From positions 1 through 53,709 of the forward strand of contig JAACJQ010000202.1 of assembly GCA_016879935.1 (NCBI GenBank): a DNA stretch of 53,709 nt, given 5' to 3'. Below are positions 1 to 8,889 of this stretch, piece after piece. The first letter of the stretch is position 1. Every line of letters starts with the position of its first letter. Under the pieces are notes generated by a model that worked only from the letters and a program-made list of their open reading frames with translations, was not told the origin of the DNA and searched no databases. The translations under genes were made by a program, and so were the position numbers. The DNA is from Archangiaceae bacterium. GTDB lineage: Bacteria; Myxococcota; Myxococcia; Myxococcales; Myxococcaceae.

Positions 1-115
1 CGCGACGGCTGGTGGCTCCGCGATGGCTGGTGGATCCGCGACGGCTGGTGGCTCCGCGATGGCTGGTGGCTCCGCGACGGCTGGTGGCTCCGCGACGGCT
101 GGTGGCTCCGCCGGT
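1..115 (+). repeat. 18-bp tandem repeat (Ala-Gly-Gly-Ser coding)
   Basis: Six consecutive 18-bp units start at 8, 26, 44, 62, 80 and 98, and the array runs off the left window edge. Each unit reads GCTGGTGGCTCCGCGACG with single-base variants (ACG/ATG at the last codon, GGATCC in unit 2). In the gene it encodes AGGSAT or AGGSAM, a flexible low-complexity linker directly ahead of a PKD domain. The unit length is a multiple of three, so copy-number change would not break the frame. Confidence 0.9.
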
Positions 116-3100
116 GGTTCGGTGTCGCTCCCGCCGGTGGTGGTCATCGCTCCGGTCTCTGCGACGACGGCTGGCGCGCTCGTCATCGTCGACGGCACGG
201 GAACCAGCGACCCTGAAGGTGACGCGCTCACCTTCTCGTGGAGCTTTGGCGACGGTGGGCGTGCTGGTGGCTCGACGGCCGCCCACGTCTACGGCTCCGC
301 TGGCACCTTCACCATCACGCTCACCGTTCGCGACGCGACGGGCGCACGAGCCAGCGCGACCACGACGGTGATGGTGGCTGCGGGCCCCACGCCGGGCACT
401 CCGGTTCCTGTCACCGTGAAGGTGAAGGACCTCACGGGCGCATTGCAGGCTGGCGCGACGGTGAGCCTCGTCGGAGGAACTGCCAGCGCGACGACGAACG
501 CGAGCGGCCTCGCGACGCTGCAGGTGCCACGTGGCGTCGCTCAGACGCTGCGCACGGTGAAAGCGGGCTTCGCCTCGAAGGTCTCGGTCGTCGCGCTCAC
601 GAACACGCAGACCTCAGGTCACCTCGACGTGGTGTTGCGCGCGCGTGAACCCTCCGACACCGTCGACGCAACGACCGGCGGCATCGTGACGGGGTTCAAC
701 GGCGCGGTGCTCGAGCTGCCTGCGGGTGCGCTCGTCGATACGAACGGCGTGGCGGTCACGGGCTCCATCGAGGTCGCGCTCACGCCGGTCGACGTCGCGC
801 GCAACGCCGACGCGTTTCCCGGCGCGTATTTCGGCATATCGCCCTCGGGCACGAGCGGGCGGCTCGCGAGCTACGGCACCACCGAGTTCTCGCTCACGCA
901 GAACGGAGCCCCGCTGAACCTCGCGCCTGGCCGCACCGCTACCATCGAGCTGCCGATGGACGTCGACCGCCAGCTCAACGGGAGCGCCATCACCGTCGGC
1001 ACCGGCGTGCTCCTCTGGTCGCTCGACGAGACGACGGGCCTCTGGGTGCACGAAGGCTCCGGCACGGTCGTGGCCTCGACGAGCATGACCGGGCTCTCGC
1101 TGCGCGCAACCGTCGGTCACTTCAGCTGGTGGAACGCCGACACCTTCGTCCTCACGCGCGCGAACCCGCAGCCGCAGTGCTGCATCGACGGCGACTTCGA
1201 CGGCCTCTGCGATGCCAACGGCACTCCGGAGTACTGCTGGCTGCGCGGCACCACGAGCTGTCCCAACGGGCCCGCGTGTCCTGCCGTGCCGGCGTTGCCC
1301 ACGACGGTGGCCGAGACGTTCATTCCCGGAAGCGGAGGCGTCGCGCTGCCGGTGCCCGCGAACGTGCCGGTGTTTCTCATCGCCGACGCTCCGAACGGCA
1401 CGCACCACGGCGTGCTCCAGTACATGGGGCTGCCGAACGCGAACGACGTGCCCGTGATTCTGATGACGCCGACGGGCATCGATGGTGGAGCCGTCGATGT
1501 CACGCTGCCGAGCGTTCAGACCGGCACGTTGACGACGCCGGCTGATCAGCACGTGTACCGCTTCGTCGGCCAGGCCAACGACTTCCTCGCGGTGCGGGCG
1601 TTCCGCGCGAACGGCCTGCCGCTCGAGGGCACGGTGCGCGTCGATGGCCCCAGGGGCTACACGCACGACCAGGTCGCCTTCGGTTACGGAGGCACCGTCA
1701 GCCGCGGCGGCACCATCACCATGCGCTTGCCGTTCTCGGGGCAGTGGCTCGTCTCGGTGAAGGGCACGGCTGGCCTGCCCAACGCGTACTCGCTCTCGCT
1801 GTCGACGACTCCGGCTGGAGTCTTCATCACCTCGACGTCACCTTCGTACGGAGCGGTCGATGTGCCGCTCGACGCGGGCGTGTGGGCGCAGTTCTCGGGC
1901 TCGCTCGCTGGAACGCCGACCGCCAGCAACACCTCGGGTCTCTTCATCGGGAGCGTGACCGAGGTTGGCCAGACGCGCGCGTTGTCGTCGCAGCAGCTCG
2001 TCATCAACCGGCCCGCGCCGCTGTTCGCCGACACGAACTATTCGCTCGCCGTCATCGGCAGCCAGCTGTCCACGGGCTTCATCGTCGGCACTGGCGTCGA
2101 TGGTGGGCAGGCCGACTGGCAGGGGCGGGTGATGATTCCCTTCCGAACCGCGCGGGTGCCGGGCGAGCCGTCGGTCGTCGAGCGTGATGTTTCGTCTCGC
2201 CGCGCGGCCGCGATGTTCGACGATGGCCGGCGCCTGTTCGCGTGGGGAGACAACGAGCTCAAGGTCGCCAGCTACACGCCCGACGCAGGGTGGACGGCGC
2301 CGCAGGTGCTCAGCGGTGGCACCAACTGGATTCCGTGTCTGGCGACCAATGGCTCGCGCGCGCTGCTGGCCAGTGCGCAACAGGGCGCCGTGAGCACCTC
2401 GTGGTGGAACGGGAGCCGCTTCAGCCCTGTCATCTCGCTCGGCAGCGGTGTTCCCACCGCGGTCGTCGGCTGCGCGCTCTCGTCGACGCAGGGCCTCATC
2501 GCGTATCAGTCGAACGGCTCTCCGCTCACGACCCAGACGTGGCTTGTCGCGTCGTCGGCCGATGGTGGCTGGCAGGCGCCGCTGCTGGCGATGAGCGATG
2601 GCGGCACCATGCAGGGCAAGATTCCCGCTGCGATGAACGCCGCTGGAGCCGGCCTCGTCGCGTGGGCCCGGCTGGGCCCCAATGGCCGCACGCTCGACAC
2701 CGCGCGCCTCACTCCCACGGGCTGGGTGGTCGAGCCCGAGACGGTGTTGGTGGCGAACCAGCCGCAGTCGCTCGGCGTCGGCGTCGACGACGTCGGCACG
2801 ATGGTGGTGACGTGGTTCGACGCGGTGGGGCTGACCTACCGGGCCATCGTTCGTGTCGGCGGCGTGTGGAGCGCTCCGACGACGGTCTTCGTCGCCACGT
2901 CGAACCCCATCGCGTGCACCAACAGCGACGTGCAGGTGGTGCCGACGGCGGGTGGAGGCTTCACCGTCTTCGCCTGCGTCGGAACGATGGTAGGCGTGCA
3001 GGTGCTCGCGCGTTCGTGGAGCGGCGGCATGTGGGGCACGACCGACGTGGTGGCGACGGTGGCGGGCGCAGGGCCGCTCCTCGTGAAGGCCGACCACGCC

Positions 3101-3283
3101 GGCCTGGCGTGGTTGCCCTCGGACACGGCCGGCCGCGGGTTGCGCGCCAACGGCACGTGGGGCCCGCTCTTCACGCAGCCGGGGCCGGGAGTGAACGGCA
3201 CGCTCCCCGTCGTGAGCCCGGGCGGAAGGACCGGCTTCGTCTACGACCTCGACTCGCACGAGGCGTTCCTCGAAGGGCCCTGA
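2..3283 (+). CDS. Large secreted PKD-domain protein, 5' truncated
   Basis: The frame is open through the left window edge, so the true start and any signal peptide lie outside; the in-frame ATG at 23 falls inside the repeat and is not a credible start. Order visible: AGGSAx linker; a PKD domain (about residues 38-118 counted from 23, with the SWSFGDGG motif); a carboxypeptidase-regulatory-like beta-sandwich (about 125-205); a long beta-rich region with a Cys cluster (QCCIDGDFDGLCD, about 385-420), reminiscent of Ca-binding DxDxDG loops; then a C-terminal half of repeated 'sialidase/propeller-like' strands (ARMFDDG, SSADGGWQAP type). Probably a surface lipoprotein or secreted adhesin-like protein of the myxobacterial type. 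It ends 4 bp from the convergent gene at 3288. Function is not recognised beyond the domains. Confidence 0.85.
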   Translation, partial: ATAGGSAMAGGSATAGGSAMAGGSATAGGSATAGGSAGGSVSLPPVVVIAPVSATTAGALVIVDGTGTSDPEGDALTFSWSFGDGGRAGGSTAAHVYGSAGTFTITLTVRDATGARASATTTVMVAAGPTPGTPVPVTVKVKDLTGALQAGATVSLVGGTASATTNASGLATLQVPRGVAQTLRTVKAGFASKVSVVALTNTQTSGHLDVVLRAREPSDTVDATTGGIVTGFNGAVLELPAGALVDTNGVAVTGSIEVALTPVDVARNADAFPGAYFGISPSGTSGRLASYGTTEFSLTQNGAPLNLAPGRTATIELPMDVDRQLNGSAITVGTGVLLWSLDETTGLWVHEGSGTVVASTSMTGLSLRATVGHFSWWNADTFVLTRANPQPQCCIDGDFDGLCDANGTPEYCWLRGTTSCPNGPACPAVPALPTTVAETFIPGSGGVALPVPANVPVFLIADAPNGTHHGVLQYMGLPNANDVPVILMTPTGIDGGAVDVTLPSVQTGTLTTPADQHVYRFVGQANDFLAVRAFRANGLPLEGTVRVDGPRGYTHDQVAFGYGGTVSRGGTITMRLPFSGQWLVSVKGTAGLPNAYSLSLSTTPAGVFITSTSPSYGAVDVPLDAGVWAQFSGSLAGTPTASNTSGLFIGSVTEVGQTRALSSQQLVINRPAPLFADTNYSLAVIGSQLSTGFIVGTGVDGGQADWQGRVMIPFRTARVPGEPSVVERDVSSRRAAAMFDDGRRLFAWGDNELKVASYTPDAGWTAPQVLSGGTNWIPCLATNGSRALLASAQQGAVSTSWWNGSRFSPVISLGSGVPTAVVGCALSSTQGLIAYQSNGSPLTTQTWLVASSADGGWQAPLLAMSDGGTMQGKIPAAMNAAGAGLVAWARLGPNGRTLDTARLTPTGWVVEPETVLVANQPQSLGVGVDDVGTMVVTWFDAVGLTYRAIVRVGGVWSAPTTVFVATSNPIACTNSDVQVVPTAGGGFTVFACVGTMVGVQVLARSWSGGMWGTTDVVATVAGAGPLLVKADHAGLAWLPSDTAGRGLRANGTWGPLFTQPGPGVNGTLPVVSPGGRTGFVYDLDSHEAFLEGP

Positions 3284-3296
3284 GCCGTCACACGGC
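3284..3296. terminator. Small hairpin at convergent junction
   Basis: Arms GCCGT and ACGGC around a CAC loop, sitting in the 4-bp gap between two convergent genes and including the stop codon of the minus-strand one. No T-tract follows, so any terminator role is inference. Confidence 0.3.
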
Positions 3297-3521
3297 GAGT
3301 TCGTCTTCGGCGAAGTCGGCGAGCCACGTCGTGGCGCCATCGCCGCGCTCGCAACACTCGACGACGAAGCGGTCGGCGTGCCCGTCTGCGCGCAGCACGT
3401 CGACGAGCGTGCCCACGTCACCGACGCTGGGAACGCGTGTGTTCACCCTCCACGCGTCGCGATTCTGGCCGTCGCTCAGCTTCACCACACGCACGAGCGC
3501 GAATGGGCGAAGCGTCGACAC
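3288..3521 (-). CDS. Small DUF4926-like protein
   Basis: 77 aa, GTG start at 3521, 4 bp after the stop of the thioredoxin-like gene, so the two are probably co-transcribed. The central pattern, a 'GDVGTLVDVL' turn followed by 'RFVVEC...G...TWLADFAEDEL', resembles the DUF4926 fold (short SH3-like beta barrel: GdvGtVvev...yeVEF...G.....l). DUF4926 proteins are often found as solitary small proteins or putative immunity proteins; nothing here tells which. No signal peptide. The family assignment is from pattern only. Confidence 0.7.
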   Translation of the reverse strand: MSTLRPFALVRVVKLSDGQNRDAWRVNTRVPSVGDVGTLVDVLRADGHADRFVVECCERGDGATTWLADFAEDELAV

Positions 3522-3525
3522 CTGA

Positions 3526-4002
3526 TCAGTTCGGCTTCGCGTCGGCGAGCAATGTCTTGAGCCGCGGCACCAGGTCGTCGACCGCTCCGGGGCCCTTCAC
3601 CGAGCCCTCGATGTGTTTGCCGGTCGCCTTCCCATCGGGCCCGGGCAGCGCGAAGACCGGAATGAACTGCGACTCGTAGCCCGACAGCAGCATGCGCTCG
3701 GCGTCGGCCTGGGCATCGAAGGCGACGAGGTCGAGGGCGCCGACTTTTCCGGTCAGCTCTCCGCGGTCGACGGCCTCGTGGAAGTAGCGGCACGGCTCGC
3801 ACCACGGCGCGCCGGCGTAGAGCAGCACGCGGCGGTTTTCGGCCTTCGAGCGCTCGAGCTGGCTGGCGAGAATCGTCGAGACCGGCCCATCCATCGGTGG
3901 GGTGATGAAGCGCACGGTGGCGTTCGGGTCGATGGCGGGAGCAGGCGGCGGCTGCTTCGTGCAGGCGAGGACGAGGCAACCGCAGACGGCGATGAGACGC
4001 AT
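3526..4002 (-). CDS. Thioredoxin-like lipoprotein
   Basis: 158 aa. I chose the ATG at 4002 because it places a textbook lipoprotein signal (MRLIAVCGCLVLAC, lipobox LVLAC, Cys then Thr) at the N-terminus; the longer frame adds 12 residues with no signal logic. A thioredoxin-fold domain follows, with the active site APWCEPCRYF and the cis-Pro region (SQFIPVFALPGPDG). Expected to be a membrane-anchored periplasmic thiol-disulfide protein, possibly reductive given the WCxPC context. The stop codon lies inside the palindrome CTGATCAG (3522-3529). The small DUF4926-like gene follows 4 bp downstream. Confidence 0.88.
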   Translation of the reverse strand: MRLIAVCGCLVLACTKQPPPAPAIDPNATVRFITPPMDGPVSTILASQLERSKAENRRVLLYAGAPWCEPCRYFHEAVDRGELTGKVGALDLVAFDAQADAERMLLSGYESQFIPVFALPGPDGKATGKHIEGSVKGPGAVDDLVPRLKTLLADAKPN

Positions 4003-4070
4003 GACACGGACGTTCGCCGAGCCTGCGCACCGTCGCAACTCTCGCGCACCTGGGAGACACTCCGAACCGC

Positions 4071-4505
4071 GTGGTGACCCTGCCCGAAGACACGGCCTTT
4101 CTCGACGCGGCGCGTGCGGCCGTCATCGCGAGCGGGTTGATGCGGGCGCCCCGGTTCGAGGCCAGCGGCCGCTTCGTCGAAGGCACGCTCCAGCTCGACC
4201 TGCTCAACGCGTGGCACCGCGCGAGCCTCGCCGAGCTCATCGCACCGAAGACGTTGGTGAGCGCGTGCTCGTTTGGCCGCATCGACCTCGTGGAGCGCGC
4301 CATCGCTCGCCACGACGCCCTCGACCCGGCGACCATCGAGGCCGCCATCGGCGCGTTCGTCGTCACCGACCTGCACGTGGCCTGCGTCGAGCAGCTGTTC
4401 GCCGCGGGTGTTCCGCATCATCGCTCCCACCTCGAGACGTGGAGAGCGGAGTCGACGGGCAGCGAACACGACCGCCGTCTTCTCGAGCTGCTCCAACGCG
4501 CATGA
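4071..4505 (+). CDS. Ankyrin-like hypothetical protein
   Basis: 144 aa, GTG start (GTG GTG ACC). No signal peptide. The stretch around residues 60-115 (SACSFGRIDLVERAIARH and VACVEQLFAAGV) has the helix-turn-helix spacing of degenerate ankyrin repeats but lacks clear TPLH motifs, so this is only a resemblance. Its stop overlaps the ATG of the next gene by 4 bp (ATGA), indicating translational coupling to the TIGR02996-type protein. Divergent from the thioredoxin-like lipoprotein across 68 bp. Function unknown. Confidence 0.7.
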   Translation: MVTLPEDTAFLDAARAAVIASGLMRAPRFEASGRFVEGTLQLDLLNAWHRASLAELIAPKTLVSACSFGRIDLVERAIARHDALDPATIEAAIGAFVVTDLHVACVEQLFAAGVPHHRSHLETWRAESTGSEHDRRLLELLQRA

Positions 4506-5131
4506 CCGAAGCCGACCTGTTGGCTGCCATCGCCGAGACGCCCGACGCCGAGGAGCCGCGCCTCGTCTACGCCGACCTGCTCGCTGAACGGGGTGACCCG
4601 CGTGGTGAGCTGATGCACCTGCAGCTGAAGCTCGCGAAGCAGGAAGACGCTGCGGTTCGACGACGGGAGCGCACACTCATCGAGCAGCACCACGAACGAC
4701 TGCTCGGAACGCCGTTCTCGCCCGACATCACCTGGAGCTTCGACCGCGGCTTCCCCACCGGCCGCTTCGCGCACGCGGGCGTGTTCGTGACGGTGCGCGA
4801 CGGCCTCTTTGGGTGTCTGCGGTGCTTCGCCGATGGCACCGCCATCAAGGTCTCCATCGGCGGCGCCTTCGGGGTGAGCTCACTCGCGCGGGTCGTCGAG
4901 TGGTTCGTGCGCGGCTACCACGACTCGGGCCCGTACGAAGTGGCGCTGGTCGAGAACGCCTCGCCCTCGTTCACGAGCACCATCACGAGCAGCGCCGGCA
5001 GCGTCGAGTATCGCGGCATCATCTCGGGGCGCGTCATCACCCTCGACTGGAAGAGTCACATCAACGGCGCGTCGGGGCAGGACCGCTTCGAGTTGATGGG
5101 CACACAGCTGTGTGACGGGCGGCTCCCCTGA
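4502..5131 (+). CDS. TIGR02996 domain-containing protein
   Basis: 209 aa. The ATG at 4502 was chosen because it gives the ATGA overlap with the upstream gene and starts exactly at the TIGR02996 consensus (MTEADLLAAIAETPD...RLVYADLLAERGDPRGEL), a ~45-aa module found at the N-terminus of many myxobacterial and planctomycete proteins, often before leucine-rich repeats. Here the rest (residues 60-209) is a beta-rich region without recognisable leucine-rich repeats. A cytoplasmic protein of unknown role. A second TIGR02996 protein lies 1 kb away on the other strand (6185-7150). Confidence 0.85.
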   Translation: MTEADLLAAIAETPDAEEPRLVYADLLAERGDPRGELMHLQLKLAKQEDAAVRRRERTLIEQHHERLLGTPFSPDITWSFDRGFPTGRFAHAGVFVTVRDGLFGCLRCFADGTAIKVSIGGAFGVSSLARVVEWFVRGYHDSGPYEVALVENASPSFTSTITSSAGSVEYRGIISGRVITLDWKSHINGASGQDRFELMGTQLCDGRLP

Positions 5132-5172
5132 CGATGGATGCGTGAACGAGGCGGGGTTGCTAGTGGTGCGCG

Positions 5173-6156
5173 ATGAACGCGCCGCTTCGCTGGAGTCTGC
5201 TCGACCTCGCCACCGTCGCTCCCGGGCAGTCGGTCGGTGAGGCGCTCGCCAACACCGTCTCACTGGCGCAGCACGCCGAGCAGCTCGGCTTCGAGCGCGT
5301 CTGGTACGCCGAGCACCACAACTTCGCCTCCATCGCGTCGTCGTCGCCGGCGGTGTTGATTGCCCACGTCGCTGCGCACACGAAGACAATTCGACTCGGC
5401 GCCGGCGGCATCATGTTGCCCAACCACGCGCCGCTCACCATCGCCGAGCAGTTCGGCATGCTCGAGCACCTGCACCCCGGGCGCATCGACCTCGGCCTCG
5501 GCCGCGCGCCCGGAACAGACCAGGCCACCTTCCGCGCGCTGAGACGCCGCCCCGAATCGGCCGACGCGTTTCCCAACGACGTGCTCGAGCTGCAGGCGTT
5601 CCTCGACGACGAGTCGGCGATTCCCGGCGTGCACGCGAACCCGGGGAGAGGCACCCACGTGCCGCTCTACATCCTCGGCTCCTCGTTGTTCGGCGCGTCG
5701 CTCGCGGCCGAGCTCGGGTTGCCCTACGCGTTCGCCTCGCACTTCGCGCCGCACGCCCTGGAAGAGGCGGTCTCGCTCTATCGCGCCCGGTTTCGGCCGT
5801 CGGAGCAGCTGAAGGCGCCGTACGTCATCGCGGGCCTCAACCTCGTCGCGGCGCCGACCCGTGCGCAGGCCGAGGCCGAATTTCATGTACGCAAGCGCGG
5901 CATGGTGTCGGCGTTGTTCGGCCGCGGTCGAACGCTCTCGGACGACGAAGGTGATGCGCTGCTTCGTTCTCCAGCAGGCGAGCAGGTCGCGCAGATGCTC
6001 TCGTGCGCCGCCGTCGGCACGCCTGACGAGGTGAAGCGCACCGCAGAGACGTTCGCCGTTCGCGCGCAGGCCGACGAGCTGATTCTCGCGCTCGGGTCGC
6101 CGACGCTCGAGGGGCGGGTGCGGTCGATGGACCTGCTGCACGCGTCGCTGCGTTGA
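5173..6156 (+). CDS. LLM-class flavin-dependent oxidoreductase
   Basis: 327 aa, full length for the luciferase-like monooxygenase family. TIM-barrel signatures include [10 protein letters not shown] near residue 42, the '[25 protein letters not shown]' region, and [10 protein letters not shown]. These place it with the YhbW/MsnO8-like branch that uses reduced FMN from a partner reductase. The substrate cannot be read from sequence; no dedicated reductase or pathway gene lies alongside, so it appears to be a stand-alone oxidoreductase. ATG start at 5173. Convergent with the leucine-rich protein at 6185. Confidence 0.92.
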   Translation: MNAPLRWSLLDLATVAPGQSVGEALANTVSLAQHAEQLGFERVWYAEHHNFASIASSSPAVLIAHVAAHTKTIRLGAGGIMLPNHAPLTIAEQFGMLEHLHPGRIDLGLGRAPGTDQATFRALRRRPESADAFPNDVLELQAFLDDESAIPGVHANPGRGTHVPLYILGSSLFGASLAAELGLPYAFASHFAPHALEEAVSLYRARFRPSEQLKAPYVIAGLNLVAAPTRAQAEAEFHVRKRGMVSALFGRGRTLSDDEGDALLRSPAGEQVAQMLSCAAVGTPDEVKRTAETFAVRAQADELILALGSPTLEGRVRSMDLLHASLR

Positions 6157-6181
6157 GGCCTGACCGATACGCGTTCTCTCA

Positions 6182-6198
6182 CCGTCAGCTGGTGACGG
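6182..6198. terminator. Hairpin at convergent junction
   Basis: Perfect 6-bp arms CCGTCA and TGACGG with a 5-base loop, placed between the flavin oxidoreductase and the convergent leucine-rich gene and containing the stop codon of the latter. No T-run follows; a bidirectional terminator is possible but unproven. Confidence 0.35.
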
Positions 6199-7150
6199 AG
6201 ACCCTCGAGCCGAACGCCTTCACGGCCGCCGCCTCGACCTGCGGGCTCACGTGCAGGTGCTCGAGCGTGGTGCTCGACCCACCCAGCCCCTGAAGGTCCT
6301 TCTCCGTCAGCCCCGTGCTGCGAACCCGGAGCCGTTTCAGTGAGCGGCCTCTGCGGAGCACCAGCTCCACCGAGCGCGCCGTGATGCCTTCGTTCCACCC
6401 GAGCTCGAGGCTCGTGAGCTGGGGAAAGAAGGGCGCCTCGACCAACGCCTCGACGCAGGCGTCATCGAGCTGCGCGTCGTTGAGCTCGAGGGCCTCGAGC
6501 GCGGGGAACACGGCCCTGGCGAGCACCGCTGCTCCAGCGGGGCCAAAACGATTGCCGGCGAGGCGAAGCGAACGAAGTCGGCTCCACTGCGGCGTGCCGA
6601 ACGCTTCGAGTGCGTTGGCGTCGAGCTTCTGAAAGCCCACGTCGAGGCGGCGCAGTCGGGCGGTCGTCGGCTCCAGCGAGGTCGCCTTCAGCTGCGCCGG
6701 CTTCAGCGCCGTCAGCGCAACGTCGACCAGCGGCGTCGTCGCGAAGATGGTCTGTCGCCCCGAGATGAACTTCGTCGCGTCGGCCACCACCCCGCTGACG
6801 AACCCGTTGTCCCACTTCCAGGTTCGCACGAACGCGCGCATCGGCTCGAGCCAGGCCTTCGCGTACGTCTTGAGCAGCTTCGCCTCGCGCGCCTGCAGCT
6901 CGGCCGGGTCGCCCTGGAAGATGGGCTTGTTCCACGAGGTGCCCTTCGCGCCGTGGAGCGGCCGCCCCAGCGCGCATTGGAGCTGAATGAACTCACCACG
7001 AGGGTCGCCGCGCTCGACGAGCCAGTCGGCGAACACCAGCCGGCTCTCGAGGTCGTCTGCGTCGGCGAGCACGGCGTCGAGCAGCTTCTGGCCTGTCGAG
7101 TCGAGCGGCAGGTTCGTCGGAGGAGGTGGTGTCTTCGCGGCGCGGGCCAT
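6185..7150 (-). CDS. TIGR02996 + leucine-rich repeat protein
   Basis: 321 aa. The N-terminal TIGR02996 module spans about residues 18-62 (LLDAVLADADD...RLVFADWLVERGDPRGEF). From about residue 165 there are leucine-rich repeats of the RI-like type (RLRSLRLAGNRFGPAG, LEALELNDAQL, LTSLELGWN, LKRLRVRSTGL). This is the classical architecture of the family; such proteins are thought to be cytoplasmic binding scaffolds, of unknown partner. It starts 21 bp after the hipB stop on the same strand, so it may be transcribed with hipAB. Confidence 0.85.
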   Translation of the reverse strand: MARAAKTPPPPTNLPLDSTGQKLLDAVLADADDLESRLVFADWLVERGDPRGEFIQLQCALGRPLHGAKGTSWNKPIFQGDPAELQAREAKLLKTYAKAWLEPMRAFVRTWKWDNGFVSGVVADATKFISGRQTIFATTPLVDVALTALKPAQLKATSLEPTTARLRRLDVGFQKLDANALEAFGTPQWSRLRSLRLAGNRFGPAGAAVLARAVFPALEALELNDAQLDDACVEALVEAPFFPQLTSLELGWNEGITARSVELVLRRGRSLKRLRVRSTGLTEKDLQGLGGSSTTLEHLHVSPQVEAAAVKAFGSRVSVTS

Positions 7151-7171
7151 CGCCCGAAGGCTACCGGAGCG

Positions 7172-7558
7172 TCACGCCTTCGTCGGCTTTCGTCGTCGCG
7201 TGCCCGAGAGCGCGGCCTTCAGCGCAGCGAGGCGCTGCTCGTCGTCGACGGTCGCGATGGCCGGTGGCTCCATGCGGGGAAAGACGATGCCCACCGCGCC
7301 GCCGAACGGCTTCAGCACCCGATTCAGGGTGTCGAGCGTGGGGTTCGCGTCGGGCCGCTCCTCCAGCTTCTGCAGCGCTGCGGTCGAGACTCCGACGATG
7401 CGCGCGAACGTCTCGCGGTTCTTCTTCAGCACGACGGCGCGCAGGAACCGCACGGCCTCGCCGAAGCGCCACTCACCCGAGTGCACCAACCTCGCGACGT
7501 CTTCGAGCAGCGCCTTTCGCTGCAGCGGGCCCATCGCAGCGAGCGCTTCACGGTTCAC
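7172..7558 (-). CDS. hipB: HipB-like XRE antitoxin
   Basis: 128 aa from the GTG at 7558, chosen because it overlaps the hipA stop by 4 bp (GTGA); an upstream GTG (7570) and a downstream ATG (7534) are alternatives. The XRE/HTH_3-like helix-turn-helix lies at about residues 45-95: NRETFARIVGVSTAALQKLE, then TLDTLNRVLKPFGG, ending in a short beta-strand GIVFPR as in HipB. The C-terminus is basic (SGTRRRKPTKA). It should bind and silence HipA and repress the operon. The gene is downstream of its toxin, the reverse of the usual hipB-hipA order. Confidence 0.8.
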   Translation of the reverse strand: MNREALAAMGPLQRKALLEDVARLVHSGEWRFGEAVRFLRAVVLKKNRETFARIVGVSTAALQKLEERPDANPTLDTLNRVLKPFGGAVGIVFPRMEPPAIATVDDEQRLAALKAALSGTRRRKPTKA

Positions 7559-8841
7559 AGCAGCCCCCACGTGCGCAGCCGCGCTTCGGTCTGGTTCAAG
7601 CCGAGCGCGGGAAACTCCAGCGTCTCACGCGGCAACCCGAGCTCGCGCAGCAACGCGGGGAGCGTCACCAGTCGTTCAGCGAGCTCACGCAGGCCCGCGC
7701 GCACGAAGCCCTCGTTCTCACCGAAGGTCGGCAACAGCCCGCGCCAGTCGACCTCGCCGCCCTTCTCGAAGTCGCGCCACTGGGTCGTGCGGGTGATGCC
7801 CTCGAGGTCCATCTTCATGGGCGCGAAGTCGTAGACGGGCGCGAGCCACACCGAGTCGGCGCTCTTGAGCAGCGCCGTGTTGCGTCCGTGGTTGTCGGAG
7901 TTGCCGAAGACGAGGTTGAGCACGTCGCGCTGCACGTACTCGAGGAGCAGCCTCGGCCAGTCGGCGGCGGGCACGAGCGTACGCAGCGCGCGCAGCACGT
8001 CCTGGTGACGCAGCCTCGCGCCTGGCCGTGCGCCGAGCAGTGAGAACATCGACTCCACGCCGAGGCGAACTTCGCGGCCTTCATGCCGACGCACGTCGAA
8101 GCGCGGCAGCCACAGGCTCGGGCCCGCTTCACCTTCGTGAAGCTCGAGGCCCTCTTCCGAAATCGTCGCCACACCCAGCCTCGTGAGCGCGCGGTAGAAG
8201 ACGTACTCGGAGCGGAGAATGAGCTGGTCGCGCTCACGCCTGCTTCGCGCGAACTTCACCAGCACGTGTGCGGCCTGGCTCTCGGGTTCGTCCTGCCACA
8301 CGTCGATCCACACCTGGTCTGCCTCACGCCTCAGCAGCAGCTTGGGGGAGTCACCGCCAGCGCCCGTCGCTCCGCCCACCTGCGCGCCGTGATCAGCCGC
8401 CCACGCGATGAACCCCTGCTCACGGTCGATGACCTGCTGCGCAGCGAATCGCCGAGGCGTCTCGGTCTTCGGTGGCACGGCCTCGGCGATGCGAAGGTTC
8501 CCGACGGGCGCCACCGTTCCCTGCTGGAGCAGGCGGAAGTCGCTCGCGAGTGCGTCGGCCAGATTCAGCCGGTCGAGCCACCACCGACGCGCGCTGCCCA
8601 TGGGCCTGAGGTCATCGAGAAACGCAGGCCACGTCGGGAGGCTCGCGGGCCCAAACTCGAGCGGCAGGGTGACGCTGGTGCCGACGTCGAACCGCGTCGT
8701 TCCCACCCAGCGGTCGAGGTACTCGTAGGCGTACTCGAAGTAGGAGCGGGCCTGGTCGCCAGCGAACTCCTCCGGGAACTCGAGCGTCGCAGCCGCCTGC
8801 CACGCCCCGTCGAGAAGTGCTTCGAACGTGACGGAGGCCAT
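7555..8841 (-). CDS. hipA: HipA-family Ser/Thr kinase toxin
   Basis: 428 aa, close to the family norm (about 430-440). An N-terminal couple_hipA-like segment (residues 55-82, including LPTWPAFLDDL) precedes the kinase. Visible motifs: GGDSPKLLL (162-170), the Gly/Ser-Pro-Lys nucleotide-binding and autophosphorylation loop; the catalytic loop GNSDNHGRN (313-321) with Asp316; and the metal-binding Asp338 in APVYDFAPM. HipA kinases inactivate GltX in Escherichia coli and cause growth arrest/persistence; the target here is not known. All catalytic residues look intact. It precedes hipB with a 4-bp overlap. No strong Shine-Dalgarno is seen before the ATG at 8841. Confidence 0.9.
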   Translation of the reverse strand: MASVTFEALLDGAWQAAATLEFPEEFAGDQARSYFEYAYEYLDRWVGTTRFDVGTSVTLPLEFGPASLPTWPAFLDDLRPMGSARRWWLDRLNLADALASDFRLLQQGTVAPVGNLRIAEAVPPKTETPRRFAAQQVIDREQGFIAWAADHGAQVGGATGAGGDSPKLLLRREADQVWIDVWQDEPESQAAHVLVKFARSRRERDQLILRSEYVFYRALTRLGVATISEEGLELHEGEAGPSLWLPRFDVRRHEGREVRLGVESMFSLLGARPGARLRHQDVLRALRTLVPAADWPRLLLEYVQRDVLNLVFGNSDNHGRNTALLKSADSVWLAPVYDFAPMKMDLEGITRTTQWRDFEKGGEVDWRGLLPTFGENEGFVRAGLRELAERLVTLPALLRELGLPRETLEFPALGLNQTEARLRTWGLL

Positions 8842-8889
8842 CGATGCTTAAAGTATCAAAACCCTGTTCGATTTGGTGCGGTTCACCTT

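Noticed and set aside
614-3421. Long minus-strand open frames (614-1666 and 1838-3421)
   Set aside because: They lie antisense to the PKD protein, with Arg/His-rich low-complexity translations typical of shadows of GC-rich genes; the plus frame has domain motifs.
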